Of a DNA stretch of 64,000 nucleotides, positions 44,868 through 54,910 are shown one piece after another; within the stretch, counting starts at the first letter, position 1; every line of letters begins with the position of its first letter. The notes under the pieces were generated by a model. The model was not told where the DNA came from and searched no databases. It worked only from the letters and a program-made list of their open reading frames with translations. Origin of the DNA: RI-231 sp041394905 (GTDB lineage Bacteria > Acidobacteriota > Terriglobia > Bryobacterales > UBA6623); the NCBI GenBank assembly GCA_041394905.1, contig JAWKHJ010000008.1, forward strand, positions 186,001-250,000, written 5' to 3'. Position numbers and translations under genes: made by a program.

Positions 44868-47800
44868 CTGTCTGGGCTGGTTCGGCGTCGGCGCGCCGGT
44901 TGAGAAACTGCGGGCTGGTCACGATTGTCTCGAAAAGCGCGCTGAAGCGGTAGTCGTTTTGCGCGAGATTTTGCTGCGCCTGAGAGACCAATTCTTCATC
45001 GGAGAGCTGCAGGATCGGCTCAGGGCGTAGGCGAGCATTTTGCGGCTGAGGTTGGCGAGGAAGTCGTCCTGGCGCCGGCGGCGGATGTAGTCCTCGACGC
45101 CATTGGGGCCTTCGCCCTTCCCGCCGCCGGGGAATTCGGCGACTGCATCGATGAGGCGGCCGGCGAGATCGGTCTGGCGCAGCTTCGCCGGTGGGGCCGT
45201 AGCCTTCAAAGGCCAAGCCGAGGGAGTCGAAACGAGCGTGGCACGCCGAGCAGAGCGGATTGGAGCGGTGCTGTTCGAGCATCGCGCGCAGCGGTAGCTC
45301 CGGACTTGGTCTCGTCCTTGGGCAGCTCGGGCACGACCGGGGGAGGCGGCGGAATCTCTTCGCCGAGCACGCGCTTGACGATCCAGAAGCACGCGCTTGA
45401 CCGGGCTGGTGCGCAAGCCGGGCGAGCTCTGCGTCAAGAACGCCGCCATGGGCAGCAGCCCGCCGCGGCCGTATTTGCCGGCGTCGTCGACGCGTACCCA
45501 TTGCGTCTCGTCGCCTGAGCGGCCTTGCGGCATGCCGTAATGGCGCGCGAGCACGGGGTTGACGAACGTGTAGTCGCCGTAGATCAGGTCTAGAACCGAG
45601 CGGTCGTTTTGCACGGCATCCTCGATATAGCGCACCGGCTCCTGGAACATCGCCTCGCGGAGCTGGTCGTCGAAGTCGGGGAAGCGTTCGCGGTCGACCG
45701 AGTTGAGGTTCTCGAAGCGCCGGAAGTCGAGCCAATTGGCGCCGAACTCGGTTGCGAGGCCGCGCACGCGGTCGTCGGCGAGCATGCGCTTGGCCTGGGC
45801 CTGCATGACCTCGGGACGTTCGATGGAGCCGTCCTTCGCCGCGGCGAGCAGCTCGGCGTCCGGCATGCTGGACCACAGGAAGTAGCTCAACCGGTTGGCC
45901 AGGGCGTAGGGCGACAGCGGCGCGCGGTTGTTCTTGGCCGGCGCCGGCTTACCGGAGACGCCGCTCAAGGTGGCGAAACCGTCAACCAGGTCCATGCGGT
46001 AGAGGAAGTCCGGAGACATGAGAATGCTCACCACGGAATCGCGGATGGCTTCCTCGTGCGTCAGGCCAGTCTTGTCGCGCAGCGAGTGGTAGTAGCTCAG
46101 CGCCTCGTCGGCTTCGTTCTTAGTCAAGGGCCGGCGATAGGCGCGTTCGGCAAAGGCGAGCAGGGCTTTGAGGTGTTGCGGCTCGGCGTCGGCGCGCATC
46201 TTCTCGATGCGGCGTAGCTGGTCGTTCACCTTCTGGAAGTGGACGTTGATTGCTTCCAGCGCGACGGCGTCGTTGGACGGATCTTCCTTCGCCTTGGCGA
46301 GGTAGAGATCGCGCATCTGCATGATGATCGGCGTGGCGCTGACGGACTCGTCGGAAGGCCGCTCGGTTCCGGACTCGCGGCCTGTGCCGAGCACTTCGCC
46401 GCTCTGGTTGAAGTAATACTGCACCCAGGTGCGCGCGGTGTAGTCCCCGATGAAGTCGAACTCGTCCCAGAGGCGCTCGAGCTGCGCGTGGCCGGCGTCA
46501 TCGAGGATGAGCTCGATCAGCGGCGTGTCGTCCCGGTAGTAGCCCATGACGTTGTGGTAGCCGGCGCTGAGCAGGCGGCCCTTGTCGGCGGAGTCGTCAG
46601 GGAAGAAGCGGCCGCGCTCGCTGATGTAGAACGCGTCGGGGAAGACGTCAGAGAATTGCGCGAAGGCCTTGAGATAGCGCGCCATCTGGCCCTTGGGCAC
46701 GACGATGTCGGGGTCGCCGGCGCGGGCGTGCATCTGCAGCGCGATGTTGCGCGGCAAGACCTCGCGGCCCAGGCCGGGGTAGTCGGGGATCTCGGGCAAC
46801 TCGGGCTCGGGCGTCCCTTCTTCGCGCAGGGCAGACGGATCAAAGTCGCGGCGGTGCGAGGCGTACTCGTCGTATTTCCAGTTGATCAACGGTTGCGACC
46901 AAGGGGTGAGCCCCTTGACGACCGGCGCGGCAAAGTTGCGCGTGGTGTGCTTGCGTAGCGTGACGACCCAGTCGCGCATGTGCTCGGCTTGGGTGCGGAC
47001 GGCCTTCTCGGCGCCCTTGCCCGGCGCGGGCAGCGCGCGCCACATGGTGCGCAGCTTGGCCACGGGGCCGACTTCTTCCTTGCCCGGGCCTTCGAGAAAG
47101 TCCCAGACGACAGGTAGATACTTCGCGCTGACGCCCGAGTCCTCGGCGATGCTTGCAAGCGTTGCGTCGGACTTGCCGAGGGCGGTGCGGTTCTTGTAGC
47201 GCCAGGCGGCGGCGAAGTAGTCGGCGAAGTCGGTGGGCTGGCTCTTGTAGAAGTCGACGATGCGCTTGATGGCGTATTTTTCGCGGTCGGTCTCGACCAG
47301 CATCGGGTGCGGGGCGAAGTCGATGCCGTCAGGGCTGAGCACCATCTGCTCGCTGATCGAGCGCGCCGTCTGCAGGTACTTGTTCAGCAACGAGGGCGAC
47401 ATGGTGAGCGATTCGCCCGAGTTATCGAAACCGGCGAGGTTGGCCGGATCGACGGGAAACTCGCGGGTGGGCTGCATGTCGACGCCGGTGAGGTCGCGGA
47501 TGGTGTAGTTGTACTCGGCGTTGCTCAAGCGGCGGGCGAGCACGGGGCCGGGGTCGCCGGCGTTGCGGCGGGCCAGTTCCATGCGCAGGCCTTCGATCCA
47601 AGCGATGACTTGGCTGCGGGCTTCGGGCGAAGGCTGCGGGAGGCCTTGCGGCGGCATGTCGCCGGCCTTCAGGCGACCGAGCACCAACGCCCAGTGCGGT
47701 TGGTCGTCCACGACGGATTGGAAGCTGTCGTAGGCGGTGATGTCGAACTTCGACGCCGGGTTGGCGCCGCCGTGGCAGTTCGCGCAGTTCTGCTGGACGA

Positions 47801-47936
47801 AAGGCAGCACGGTTTGGGTGAACTGCTGCTCGAGCTCCGGCGCGGGAGCCTCGGCTGCGGTGACGGAAAACGCCAGCGCGCCGAGTGCGACCACGGCTGC
47901 GGCTAAAAGGCTATTCGAAATGCGGAAAATCTTCAT
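44860..47936 (-). CDS. DUF1587/DUF1595/DUF1592/DUF1588/DUF1585 cytochrome-type protein (3' frameshifts)
   Basis: About 1020 aa exported protein. A signal peptide (SLLAAAVVALGALAFSVTAAE) precedes a cytochrome-like heme motif (NCANCHGGANP), DUF1587 (RRLSNAEYNYTIRDLTGVDM), a long central segment of about 300 residues, DUF1595 (ERAYRRPLTKNEADEAL), DUF1592 (LANRLSYFLWSSMPDAELL), DUF1588 (GLLPMAAFLTQSSPGLRTSP, then LCSACHARFDSLGLAFE) and DUF1585 (RKMLAYALSR). The frame changes at about 45410, 45300, 45200 and 45030; the true end (TSPQFLNRR...) is at 44860. Function unknown; the two CxxCH motifs imply redox activity. It starts 2 bases after the beta-propeller gene. Confidence 0.86.
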
Positions 47937-47938
47937 TG

Positions 47939-49390
47939 CTATCGGGTCGCTACTACTCCGGCGACGACACGTTTGGGGACGTTACCCACGCGAATTTTCT
48001 TGATGACTTTCATCGTCTCCGTGTCGATCACGGCGGTTTCGTCGTCACCGGCCAAGGCGACGTAGAGTTTCTTGCCGTCGGGAGTCATCGCCAGCCAATC
48101 CGGATGCCCGCCCACGTCGATAGCGGCGAGCATTTCCCAATCGCAGCGGCTGCCTTTCGGCGCGGGCTTTTCCGGCCAGCCGCGGCAAGGCTGCGGCGCG
48201 CCGTAGGCGTAGACGACGCCGTAGTACTTGCTGGTCGACCACACGGTCTTTTGGTCCGGGCTCAAGGCGATGCCATGCGCGGGCGAACCCTGCAGCGACT
48301 CCATCTCCTTGTGGTGGTCGGGCAGGGCGGGGAACTCGATGCGTTTCTCGATCTCTCGCGTGCCGTAGTCAATGAGAACAAAGCCATGCAGATCGGAGAG
48401 CTGCACAAGCATTTTGCTCGTCGAGCCGTCGCCGCTCTTCATGAACGCCATCGGGCGAATGCCGGCGTCGAGCGTCAGGGTCCACGACAAGTCGTCGCGG
48501 GCCACATCGATGACGTTGATCGTCTTCTCTTCGATCGAGCCGGCGATCGCGAAGTTCCCGTCCGGCACTAAGTAGACGTTGTGAATGGGGCCTTTCGTTG
48601 CAATCGTCTTGATGCGGGTGAGCGAGGCGGCGTCGATGACGTCGACCGCGCCGGGCGCCTCGCGGATCGCGACATAGACCTTGGAATTGTCTTTCGCGAC
48701 ATCCAGATTATTGGGCAGCCCGCTCAGCGGGATGCGCTTGAAGACTTCGAGGGTGCGCACGTCGACGACGTCGAGCGTGCGGCGCGACTCGTTCGAAACG
48801 TAAATACGTTTGCCGTCCGGGGCGATGGCGACCCCGTGGGGCGCTTCGATGCCAGTGATGATTCCGACAATCTCATCGGATTGCGGGTCGATGATGTCGA
48901 GGTCGTCTCCCGCGGAGTTGGACTGGATGATGCGTAGGCCGCCGGAGGCGGTGGCTACCGAGAGTCCGCCGAAGCGTTGTCCGCGCACCCAGGCGGCGAG
49001 GGTTTGCCATTCGGCCGAGGCTTGCGAAGACCAATGCTTGCCCCCGGCGTGGAAAGCGTCGCCGCCGGCGTCCTCGGCCAGCGGATGCAAAAGCATCTTG
49101 CTCTCCATCGGCTTGCCGGGGGTGACGAAGAGCTTCCAGACGTCGAAATTCTTGCGCGATTGGACGGCGTCCCAAGTCTTGGCGCCGGGCGAAAGCGGCT
49201 GCAGTTGCGGGCTGCGGTGCGCATGGCAGGCGACGCAGCGCGCGTGGCCTGGGCGCTCGGCGAGAAAGACCGGCTGCACCTTCTCCTTGAAGTACAGGAA
49301 GTCGAGCTCGGGGGCCTTTTCTTCTCGTTGCCCGAATGCGGCGGAGGCGACGAGCGAGAGGAGAATGAGACGCGGAAGTGAGGCGAACAT
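47939..49390 (-). CDS. YVTN-type beta-propeller protein with an N-terminal c-type heme motif
   Basis: 483 aa from the ATG at 49390 (49411 is an alternative). Signal peptide FASLPRLILLSLVASAAFG; then a cytochrome-like segment with ARCVACHAHRSP; then repeated YVTN/lactonase-type blades (VAIAPDGKRIYVSNESRRTLDVVD, NSKVYVAIREAPGAVDVID, KTVWSTSKYYGVVYAYG, KKLYVALAGDDETAVID). Exported, probably periplasmic or outer surface. First gene of the propeller-DUF1592-DUF1552 operon. Intact. Confidence 0.87.
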   Translation of the reverse strand: MFASLPRLILLSLVASAAFGQREEKAPELDFLYFKEKVQPVFLAERPGHARCVACHAHRSPQLQPLSPGAKTWDAVQSRKNFDVWKLFVTPGKPMESKMLLHPLAEDAGGDAFHAGGKHWSSQASAEWQTLAAWVRGQRFGGLSVATASGGLRIIQSNSAGDDLDIIDPQSDEIVGIITGIEAPHGVAIAPDGKRIYVSNESRRTLDVVDVRTLEVFKRIPLSGLPNNLDVAKDNSKVYVAIREAPGAVDVIDAASLTRIKTIATKGPIHNVYLVPDGNFAIAGSIEEKTINVIDVARDDLSWTLTLDAGIRPMAFMKSGDGSTSKMLVQLSDLHGFVLIDYGTREIEKRIEFPALPDHHKEMESLQGSPAHGIALSPDQKTVWSTSKYYGVVYAYGAPQPCRGWPEKPAPKGSRCDWEMLAAIDVGGHPDWLAMTPDGKKLYVALAGDDETAVIDTETMKVIKKIRVGNVPKRVVAGVVATR

Positions 49391-49477
49391 GAACGGGATG
49401 CGGGAGGGCAACGCTTATTGTATGTCCTCCGACCGAGGCGGGCCTGCTAGAATCGCCAACGGTTACCAGGAGCTTTG

Positions 49478-50533
49478 ATGATGACGCGACGACAGATGCT
49501 GGCCATGACCGCCGCAGCCCTCCCCGCCGCACGTTCGGCCCAAGCCGCCTCAGGGCGGATCCTCAAGAACATGGGTTCGGCTACGCCCGGATTGGGCGCG
49601 CGGATTCGCGCAGCCCGCGAGGCTGGCGAAGAGTTCGACATCGTCGAATACAACCGCGAAAAAGGTCTCGGCGCGCCGCACATGTACATGCGCTCTGGCT
49701 ACGACGCGGCGCTGCTGGCCAAGCTTCGCAAGCAGTTGAATGATTACGACATGCGCATGACTGTGGCCGTGCCCACGCCGCGCAGCGACGACAAGGTCGC
49801 CGAGTACGAAGCGATTGTGAAGGCGCTGTCGGAGATGGATGGCCGGGTGGTCTCGATCCACGACCCGTTCTCGGGCCGGCGCTACGAGCAGTTCAAGAAT
49901 GCGACGGAATTTCACGAATTCGACGCGATGTGCAAAACGGCCGTGCGGCGCGCGTTGCCGGTACTGCACAAGTACAAGATGCCGCTTGCGATCGAGAACC
50001 ACAAGGGCTGGCGCAGCGCTGAGCTGGTCGACTGGGTCAAGTCGACCGGCAGCGAATATGTGGGCATTTGCCTCGACATGGTGAACAACGTGTCCCTCAT
50101 CGAGACGCCGATGCAGACCATCGAAACACTCGCGCCGTATACGTTGTTCGTCAGCTTCAAGGATGTTGGAACCGATTTCTATGACAAGGGAATCTTGCTC
50201 TCTGAGGTCGGCTTCGGTGACGGACATCTCGACCTGCCGGCCGTGGTGGCAATGCTGCAGAAGCGGAAGCCGGACATGATCTTCCAGCTCGAGATGATCA
50301 CCCGCGATCCGCTCGAGGTTCCGATCTTCACCGACCAGTACTGGAAGGTGTTCGACGACGAGAGCCCCGTCCCTCCACGGGATTTAGCGATGTTGGTCGA
50401 TTGGATGCGCAAGAACCCGCCCAAGAAGCCCCTGCCGCGGATCAGTGGGTTGACGCCAGCCGAGCGTCTGAAACTCGAGGATGACCTGAATCAGCAGTGC
50501 ATCGACTACGCGCGGGCGAACTTGCCGTTGTAG
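49478..50533 (+). CDS. Tat-exported sugar phosphate isomerase/epimerase-like TIM barrel
   Basis: 351 aa. Tat signal MTRRQMLAMTAAALPAARSA. The xylose-isomerase-like barrel shows IENHKGWRSAELVDWVKS, VGICLDMVNNVSLIETP, FVSFKDVG, FGDGHLDLPAVVAML and FQLEMITRDP, positions that bind metal in this superfamily. AGGAG 5 bases before the ATG at 49478 supports the start. Divergent from the beta-propeller operon. Substrate unknown; first of three exported enzymes in a row on the plus strand. Confidence 0.85.
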   Translation: MMTRRQMLAMTAAALPAARSAQAASGRILKNMGSATPGLGARIRAAREAGEEFDIVEYNREKGLGAPHMYMRSGYDAALLAKLRKQLNDYDMRMTVAVPTPRSDDKVAEYEAIVKALSEMDGRVVSIHDPFSGRRYEQFKNATEFHEFDAMCKTAVRRALPVLHKYKMPLAIENHKGWRSAELVDWVKSTGSEYVGICLDMVNNVSLIETPMQTIETLAPYTLFVSFKDVGTDFYDKGILLSEVGFGDGHLDLPAVVAMLQKRKPDMIFQLEMITRDPLEVPIFTDQYWKVFDDESPVPPRDLAMLVDWMRKNPPKKPLPRISGLTPAERLKLEDDLNQQCIDYARANLPL

Positions 50534-50547
50534 GGCGGTTTTCAAAG

Positions 50548-51713
50548 ATGTCCTATTTCGAACGCTCTTGCCGCGTGTCATGCGTGCGCGGTTTTGTTCT
50601 TGCGATTGGTTTGCTGGCGAGCGCAGGCGCTGATGGCGCAGGCGCCGCCCTTACCCCAGCCGTTAGGTGTGCCGGCTCCGGGACCCAAGACGAATCAGCC
50701 ATACGCGCCGCAACCCATCTTGCAGGGTGGAGTGGTGATTCCGCTCTACCCGGCAGGGTCGAAGAGACTGGAATCAGGAGCGGATTCGCGAGCCGGAAAA
50801 GTACAACATGACCGGCGGCGTGCCTGGGCGCATCGCGAGCATCGTGAACATCCACAACCCGTCGATCGAGGTCCACACCGTGCCTCGAACCTCAACACGG
50901 GCACTGCGGTGATCGTCGTTGCGGGAGGCGGCATCGCACGCTGAACGTTGGCTCGGAGGGGCGGATTTCGTCCCGTTCTTCTACAACTACGGCGTGAACA
51001 CGATCATTCTGCGGAATCGGCTGCGCAGCGACGGGTATGAGCCCTTTGTGGACGGAGTGAGTGACGCCATGCAGGCGATTCGAGCGGTGCGTACCTACGC
51101 CAAAGAATGGAATATCGACCCGAACCGCATCGGGATCATCGGATTCTCGGCCGGTGCGGAGCTGTCGTCGTCCGCGGACGTCGAGTACGTGGGCTTCGAT
51201 CGCGAACATCAAGATGCCGGCGATCCATTCGCGAAGGTCTCCGCTCGCCCGGATTTCGTGGGGATCATCTACCCGGGGCCGACGCCGTTTGCGCCGAACC
51301 GGACCGCGCCTGAGATTCCGGCCGACGTCCTCCGGCTTTTCTGGCCACGGCGGGCTCCGGGAGACCGAGTACATGCGATCTGGGCGAACGAATTCTTCAC
51401 GGCGCTGCTCAGCCGCGGGGCCCCGAACCTCGAGATGCATGTATACGGCCACAGCGCCCATCCGGGCGGGCAACTCCCGGACGGAACGCGCATGAGCGGC
51501 GGATTGACCGACCGCAAAGGCTTGCCGTTTGGCACTTGGCGGTTTCGGTTCATCGACTGGATGCGAGACTTGGGCTTCCTCGGCCAGCCAGGCGTCGAGA
51601 CAAAAGCCGCGAAAGATGTTGCGGAGTTCGTACAGAATCCGCTCCCCGCCGCCGGGGCAGCGCAATTCCGGCCGCCCGGCGCGTTAGACTCTGGAGTTGC
51701 TCATGACCCGTAG
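50548..51713 (+). CDS. Alpha/beta hydrolase, acetyl-xylan-esterase/dienelactone-hydrolase-like (frameshifts)
   Basis: Exported esterase-like hydrolase. A signal region (VRGFVLAIGLLASAG) continues in another frame into IPLYPAGS and PGRIASIVNIHNPSIEV; then AVIVVAGGG (oxyanion region), FVPFFYNYGVNTIILRNRL, and the nucleophile elbow GIIGFSAGAELSS with Ser; MHVYGHSAHPGGQLPDG carries the likely catalytic His. Breaks near 50620, 50760-50900 and 50935. Probably deacylates a carbohydrate, consistent with neighbours. Its end overlaps the next gene's start by about 10 bases or stops slightly earlier. Confidence 0.75.
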
Positions 51714-52942
51714 AAGCCTTCTCAAGCTCGCTCCGGCCGCCCTGACGCCGCTCGCGCTCTCCGCCCAGTCGCCGGCGGAAGACGACCTGAAGATCACCGG
51801 AGTTCGTCTGGTGAAGATGCGCCCGAAGCGCCCTGTGCCGAGCTATTCGCCTCGCCAAGGGCTCATGGTCGACCGGGGGCGTCGAGGTGGCGAACCCCGT
51901 CTCGATTTATCCGAAATACAAGCCGATGCGCAGCCTGTTCGGAGCGAATGGGCCGAGGGCGGGCAGTTTTTGGGTCGAAATCGAGACGAACAAGGGAGTC
52001 AAGGGCTACGGCAGCGGCGGACCGGCCGGCGGCGTGATCGTCGAGGACCATCTGACAAAGCTGCTGATGGGCGAGAATCCGCTCGACCGAGAGCGGCTGT
52101 GGGACATCATGTGGCGCGCCACGATGTCGTACGGACGCAAGGGCGTGACCGTGAACGCGATCTCGGGCGTCGATTTGGCGCTGTGGGACATCGCGGGCAA
52201 GGTCTACGACGCGCCGGTGTGGCGGCTGTTGGGCGGGCGCATCCACGACCGCATCCCGTGCTACTGCACCGGCAACGACATCGAGCAGCACGTCGAGTTC
52301 GGCTTCAAGCGCTTGAAGCTGGCGTTGCCGTACGGCCCGGCCGACGGGCGCGAAGGGTTGCGCAAGAACGTTGAGCTGGTTAAGCGCGCCCGGGCTGCGG
52401 TGGGGCCGGACGGCGACATCATGATGGACTGCTGGATGGCTCTGACCGAGCGGTATACGCTCGAGCTGGCCGAGGCGTTCGAGCCATACAACGTTTATTG
52501 GCTCGAAGAAGTCCTGCCTCCGGATGACTTCGACGGCTTTGGGCGGCTACGCAACCAAATCACCTCGACACGGATCGTCACTGGTGAGCACGTCTACACG
52601 CGTTACGGGTTCCGGGAGCTGTTGCGCGTGAACGGGGCGGAGATTTGGCAGCCGGACATCCACTGGTGCGGCGGTATGAGTGAGCTGGTGAAGATCGGCC
52701 ACATGGCGCTCGCGCATGATATCCCGGTGATTCCGCACGGCGGCGGCTCGCGCGATTCGGTGCATTTCATCTACTCGACGCCGAATTCGCCGTGGGCGGA
52801 AATGTTCATGCCGGCTCCGGGCGGCCCGGATGTGGTCTACAGCCGCTACGAAGAGGACAACAACCTGACGCGCGGGCCAGAGGGGATCTACACGCGGCCG
52901 TCAGACGGCCCGGGCTTCGGCTGGGATTTGGAGCCGGAGTAG
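51703..52942 (+). CDS. Enolase-superfamily dehydratase, L-rhamnonate dehydratase-like, Tat-exported (one frameshift)
   Basis: Mandelate racemase/muconate lactonising family. Active-site series as in RhmD: MDCWMAL (metal Asp), WLEEVLPP (metal Glu), VTGEHVYT (metal Glu-His), IWQPDIHWCGGM (dyad Asp) and IPHGGG (catalytic His). The N-terminus MTRRSLLKLAPAALTPLALSA is a Tat signal, unusual for an enzyme normally in the cytoplasm. GGAG 6 bases before the ATG at 51703 supports the start. One frame break at about 51858, after which SWSTGGVEVANPVSIYP continues. RhmD would make 2-keto-3-deoxy-L-rhamnonate; the exact sugar acid is not proven. Confidence 0.83.
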
Positions 52943-53039
52943 GCCGCGTTTACGGTTCAGCAAGCCTCTGGAAATTCCCAGAATTCCCCCTTCTAGAGGG
53001 GTTGAGGCTGCACGGCTCCGTTCTTACGATCCGGGTAGG

Positions 53040-53240
53040 ATGCAAACTTCCCGCCCGAGCTCGACCCAAATCGTCGAGTTCCGCAAACCCTCTGCCGGCC
53101 GCCTGGAGGGTCTTCCCCCTGGTCGCCGCAGCTTCCGCCCGGCGCCTGCTGACAAGCCGTTAGCTGCGGTCGTGTGTCCGCCCGACTGGCGGATGCCGCT
53201 CGACGAGATGTTTCGTGTCCCAGTCGAAGATCTCACGTGA
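53040..53240 (+). CDS. Small hypothetical protein, coupled to the next small frame
   Basis: 66 aa, Pro/Arg-rich N-terminus, natural-looking end (MPLDEMFRVPVEDLT). Its TGA overlaps a GTG that opens the next frame (GTGA at 53237-53240). Not recognised. May be real, or both frames may be one gene split by an indel. The 97 bases between the dehydratase stop and this frame hold nothing I recognise. Confidence 0.3.
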   Translation: MQTSRPSSTQIVEFRKPSAGRLEGLPPGRRSFRPAPADKPLAAVVCPPDWRMPLDEMFRVPVEDLT

Positions 53241-53527
53241 TCCAGGTCGAAATGAGCAGAGTCTCCGACGAGCTTCTAGCCTCGCTCGGGTGGGCGATGG
53301 TACGGCGAGGCGTGGATTTGGTGCTGGTGTTGGGCAACTCGAAGCTTCGTGAGGAGCTGGCGCTGCATCTGGCGCCGTACGGTACGGACGTGGTCAATGC
53401 CGTGGTGAGTCCGAATGAAGTGCGACTCGCTTCGAGCCCGCTCCGCGTTCTGATCGACTTGCTCAGATGTGCAAGTCCAAGAAGACCGTATAGAAGGTCT
53501 TGCCCGAGCCCGGCGAATAGGCCTTGA
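53237..53527 (+). CDS. Small hypothetical protein
   Basis: About 96 aa from the GTG at 53237: VEMSRVSDELLASLGWAMVRR, VDLVLVLGNSKLREELALHL, VNAVVSPNEVRLASSPLRVLIDLL. The alternating hydrophobic pattern looks like a genuine alpha/beta protein. The last 65 bases overlap, in the opposite direction, the end of the porin gene, so the true stop may be earlier. Family not recognised. Confidence 0.38.
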   Translation: MIQVEMSRVSDELLASLGWAMVRRGVDLVLVLGNSKLREELALHLAPYGTDVVNAVVSPNEVRLASSPLRVLIDLLRCASPRRPYRRSCPSPANRP

Positions 53528-54752
53528 TGTAGGCGCCGGGGAAAAGGCGGCCGATCTGCATTCCGATCCCGTAGTGCTTGGAGAGCTTGAAGTCACCCTG
53601 CACGTCTAGCTCGCGGCCGATGTCCTTGGACGACGCGCCCCCGAGGACCGCCGGAATCGAGATGCCGCCGCCCGCGTTGTAGAGCGCATCGTAGCGGTTA
53701 GCTAGCCAAAATGAATGGCCTTCGGTCTTGATTGCGAGGCGATCGAAAGGGTGGACCGTTACGCCCACCGCGGCATCCTTCATGTTGCGCCGTCCGATCT
53801 GGTCGACGACGCCGTATTTGCCGTGGTTGGTGGGGTAGATCTGGTCGAGGGTATTGACCACGCCGTCGGTGGGATTACGGTCTCCCGAAGCGAAGTCGTA
53901 TTCCAGGGAGGCTTCGGGTTTCCACTGCACGGAGGTGAACTTGCGCTTCCCGATCAGGGTCAGACCCCAGCCCCTGAGCCGCGACGCACCGATATCGCCG
54001 CGTTGGGTGAGGATGTCGGCTTCGTAGCCCCACTTTCGAGTCGCGGCGCTGGCAGCGCGGAAACCATAAGTCCAAGAATTGTAGTGGCCGCTCGCGCCTG
54101 CCGCGCTGAATGACGGGCTGACGCGATAGAGCACGTACGGCTCGAGGCTGGATTTCGGTACGGCGGAGCGGATGGACCCATACATGCCATGCAGATTGTC
54201 GCCGTCGCGGTGGTGATCCCAGTGGTCGACATCGTTGCGAACGATCGAACTCGCGAAGAAGTCGACGCGGTCCACGCCGCGGTGGAGCCCGAGTTTGATG
54301 GCGTCGAATACGCGGGCAGTGTTGCCCCATTCGCCAGCCCCGATGGCGCGCTCGCTACCGTAGGCCAACATCTGTCGTCCGGCAGTGACGTTCCAAAATC
54401 CTTTTTCCGTGCCCAGCTTTAGATAGGCTTGGCGTAAATCCAGCGAATCCTTTAAGCCGGAATTGGGGTTTTTGGCGCCGGCTTCGCGAGCGTCTTGCAT
54501 CTCGCCGAAAACAGACATCCAGGCGTTGAGGCGGATCCCCGTGGAGAATCGGTAGCGCTGGAGGAGAAACCCTCGGTTGTTCCCGTCTTCGAAATTCACC
54601 CCCGCGTAGTCTTCCGCGCGAAGGCGGGCGGCGGCGTTCAAGGTCAGCCAGGAGGGCGTATGTCCGTTCAGCACACCCCTGTCCGCAGTTTGCGCCGGTA
54701 GGCCGGTGACGCACAAAACGCCTACGACGGCGAGGGTGCGGACTCTCATCAA
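53463..54752 (-). CDS. Alginate-export family outer-membrane beta-barrel
   Basis: 429 aa. Signal peptide (RTLAVVGVLCVTGLPAQ), then the alginate_exp pattern: RLRAEDYAGVNFEDGNNRGFLLQRYR, LNAWMSVFGEMQDAR, LRQAYLKLG, VTAGRQMLAYGSERAIGAGEW, and many alternating amphipathic strands ending TFYTVFLDLHI. Presumably an anion- or sugar-selective porin, not specifically alginate. Intact. Divergent from the sulP-dab operon (158-base gap), so it might supply substrate across the outer membrane for that locus; this is speculative. Confidence 0.85.
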   Translation of the reverse strand: MMRVRTLAVVGVLCVTGLPAQTADRGVLNGHTPSWLTLNAAARLRAEDYAGVNFEDGNNRGFLLQRYRFSTGIRLNAWMSVFGEMQDAREAGAKNPNSGLKDSLDLRQAYLKLGTEKGFWNVTAGRQMLAYGSERAIGAGEWGNTARVFDAIKLGLHRGVDRVDFFASSIVRNDVDHWDHHRDGDNLHGMYGSIRSAVPKSSLEPYVLYRVSPSFSAAGASGHYNSWTYGFRAASAATRKWGYEADILTQRGDIGASRLRGWGLTLIGKRKFTSVQWKPEASLEYDFASGDRNPTDGVVNTLDQIYPTNHGKYGVVDQIGRRNMKDAAVGVTVHPFDRLAIKTEGHSFWLANRYDALYNAGGGISIPAVLGGASSKDIGRELDVQGDFKLSKHYGIGMQIGRLFPGAYIKAYSPGSGKTFYTVFLDLHI

Positions 54753-54910
54753 TGCAAGCCTATCAGCCCAAAAGGCCGTTGAATGCGACCCCTGAAAACC
54801 GGAGTCGCTTGAGGGTCGCCTCGGGGGTCCCGCCAGGCAGACTGCTCGGATGACGCTATAGGGGAGGCTAATAAGCCTCTTCGGCGGGGACCTCGTTTCT
54901 ATGAGCTGTC

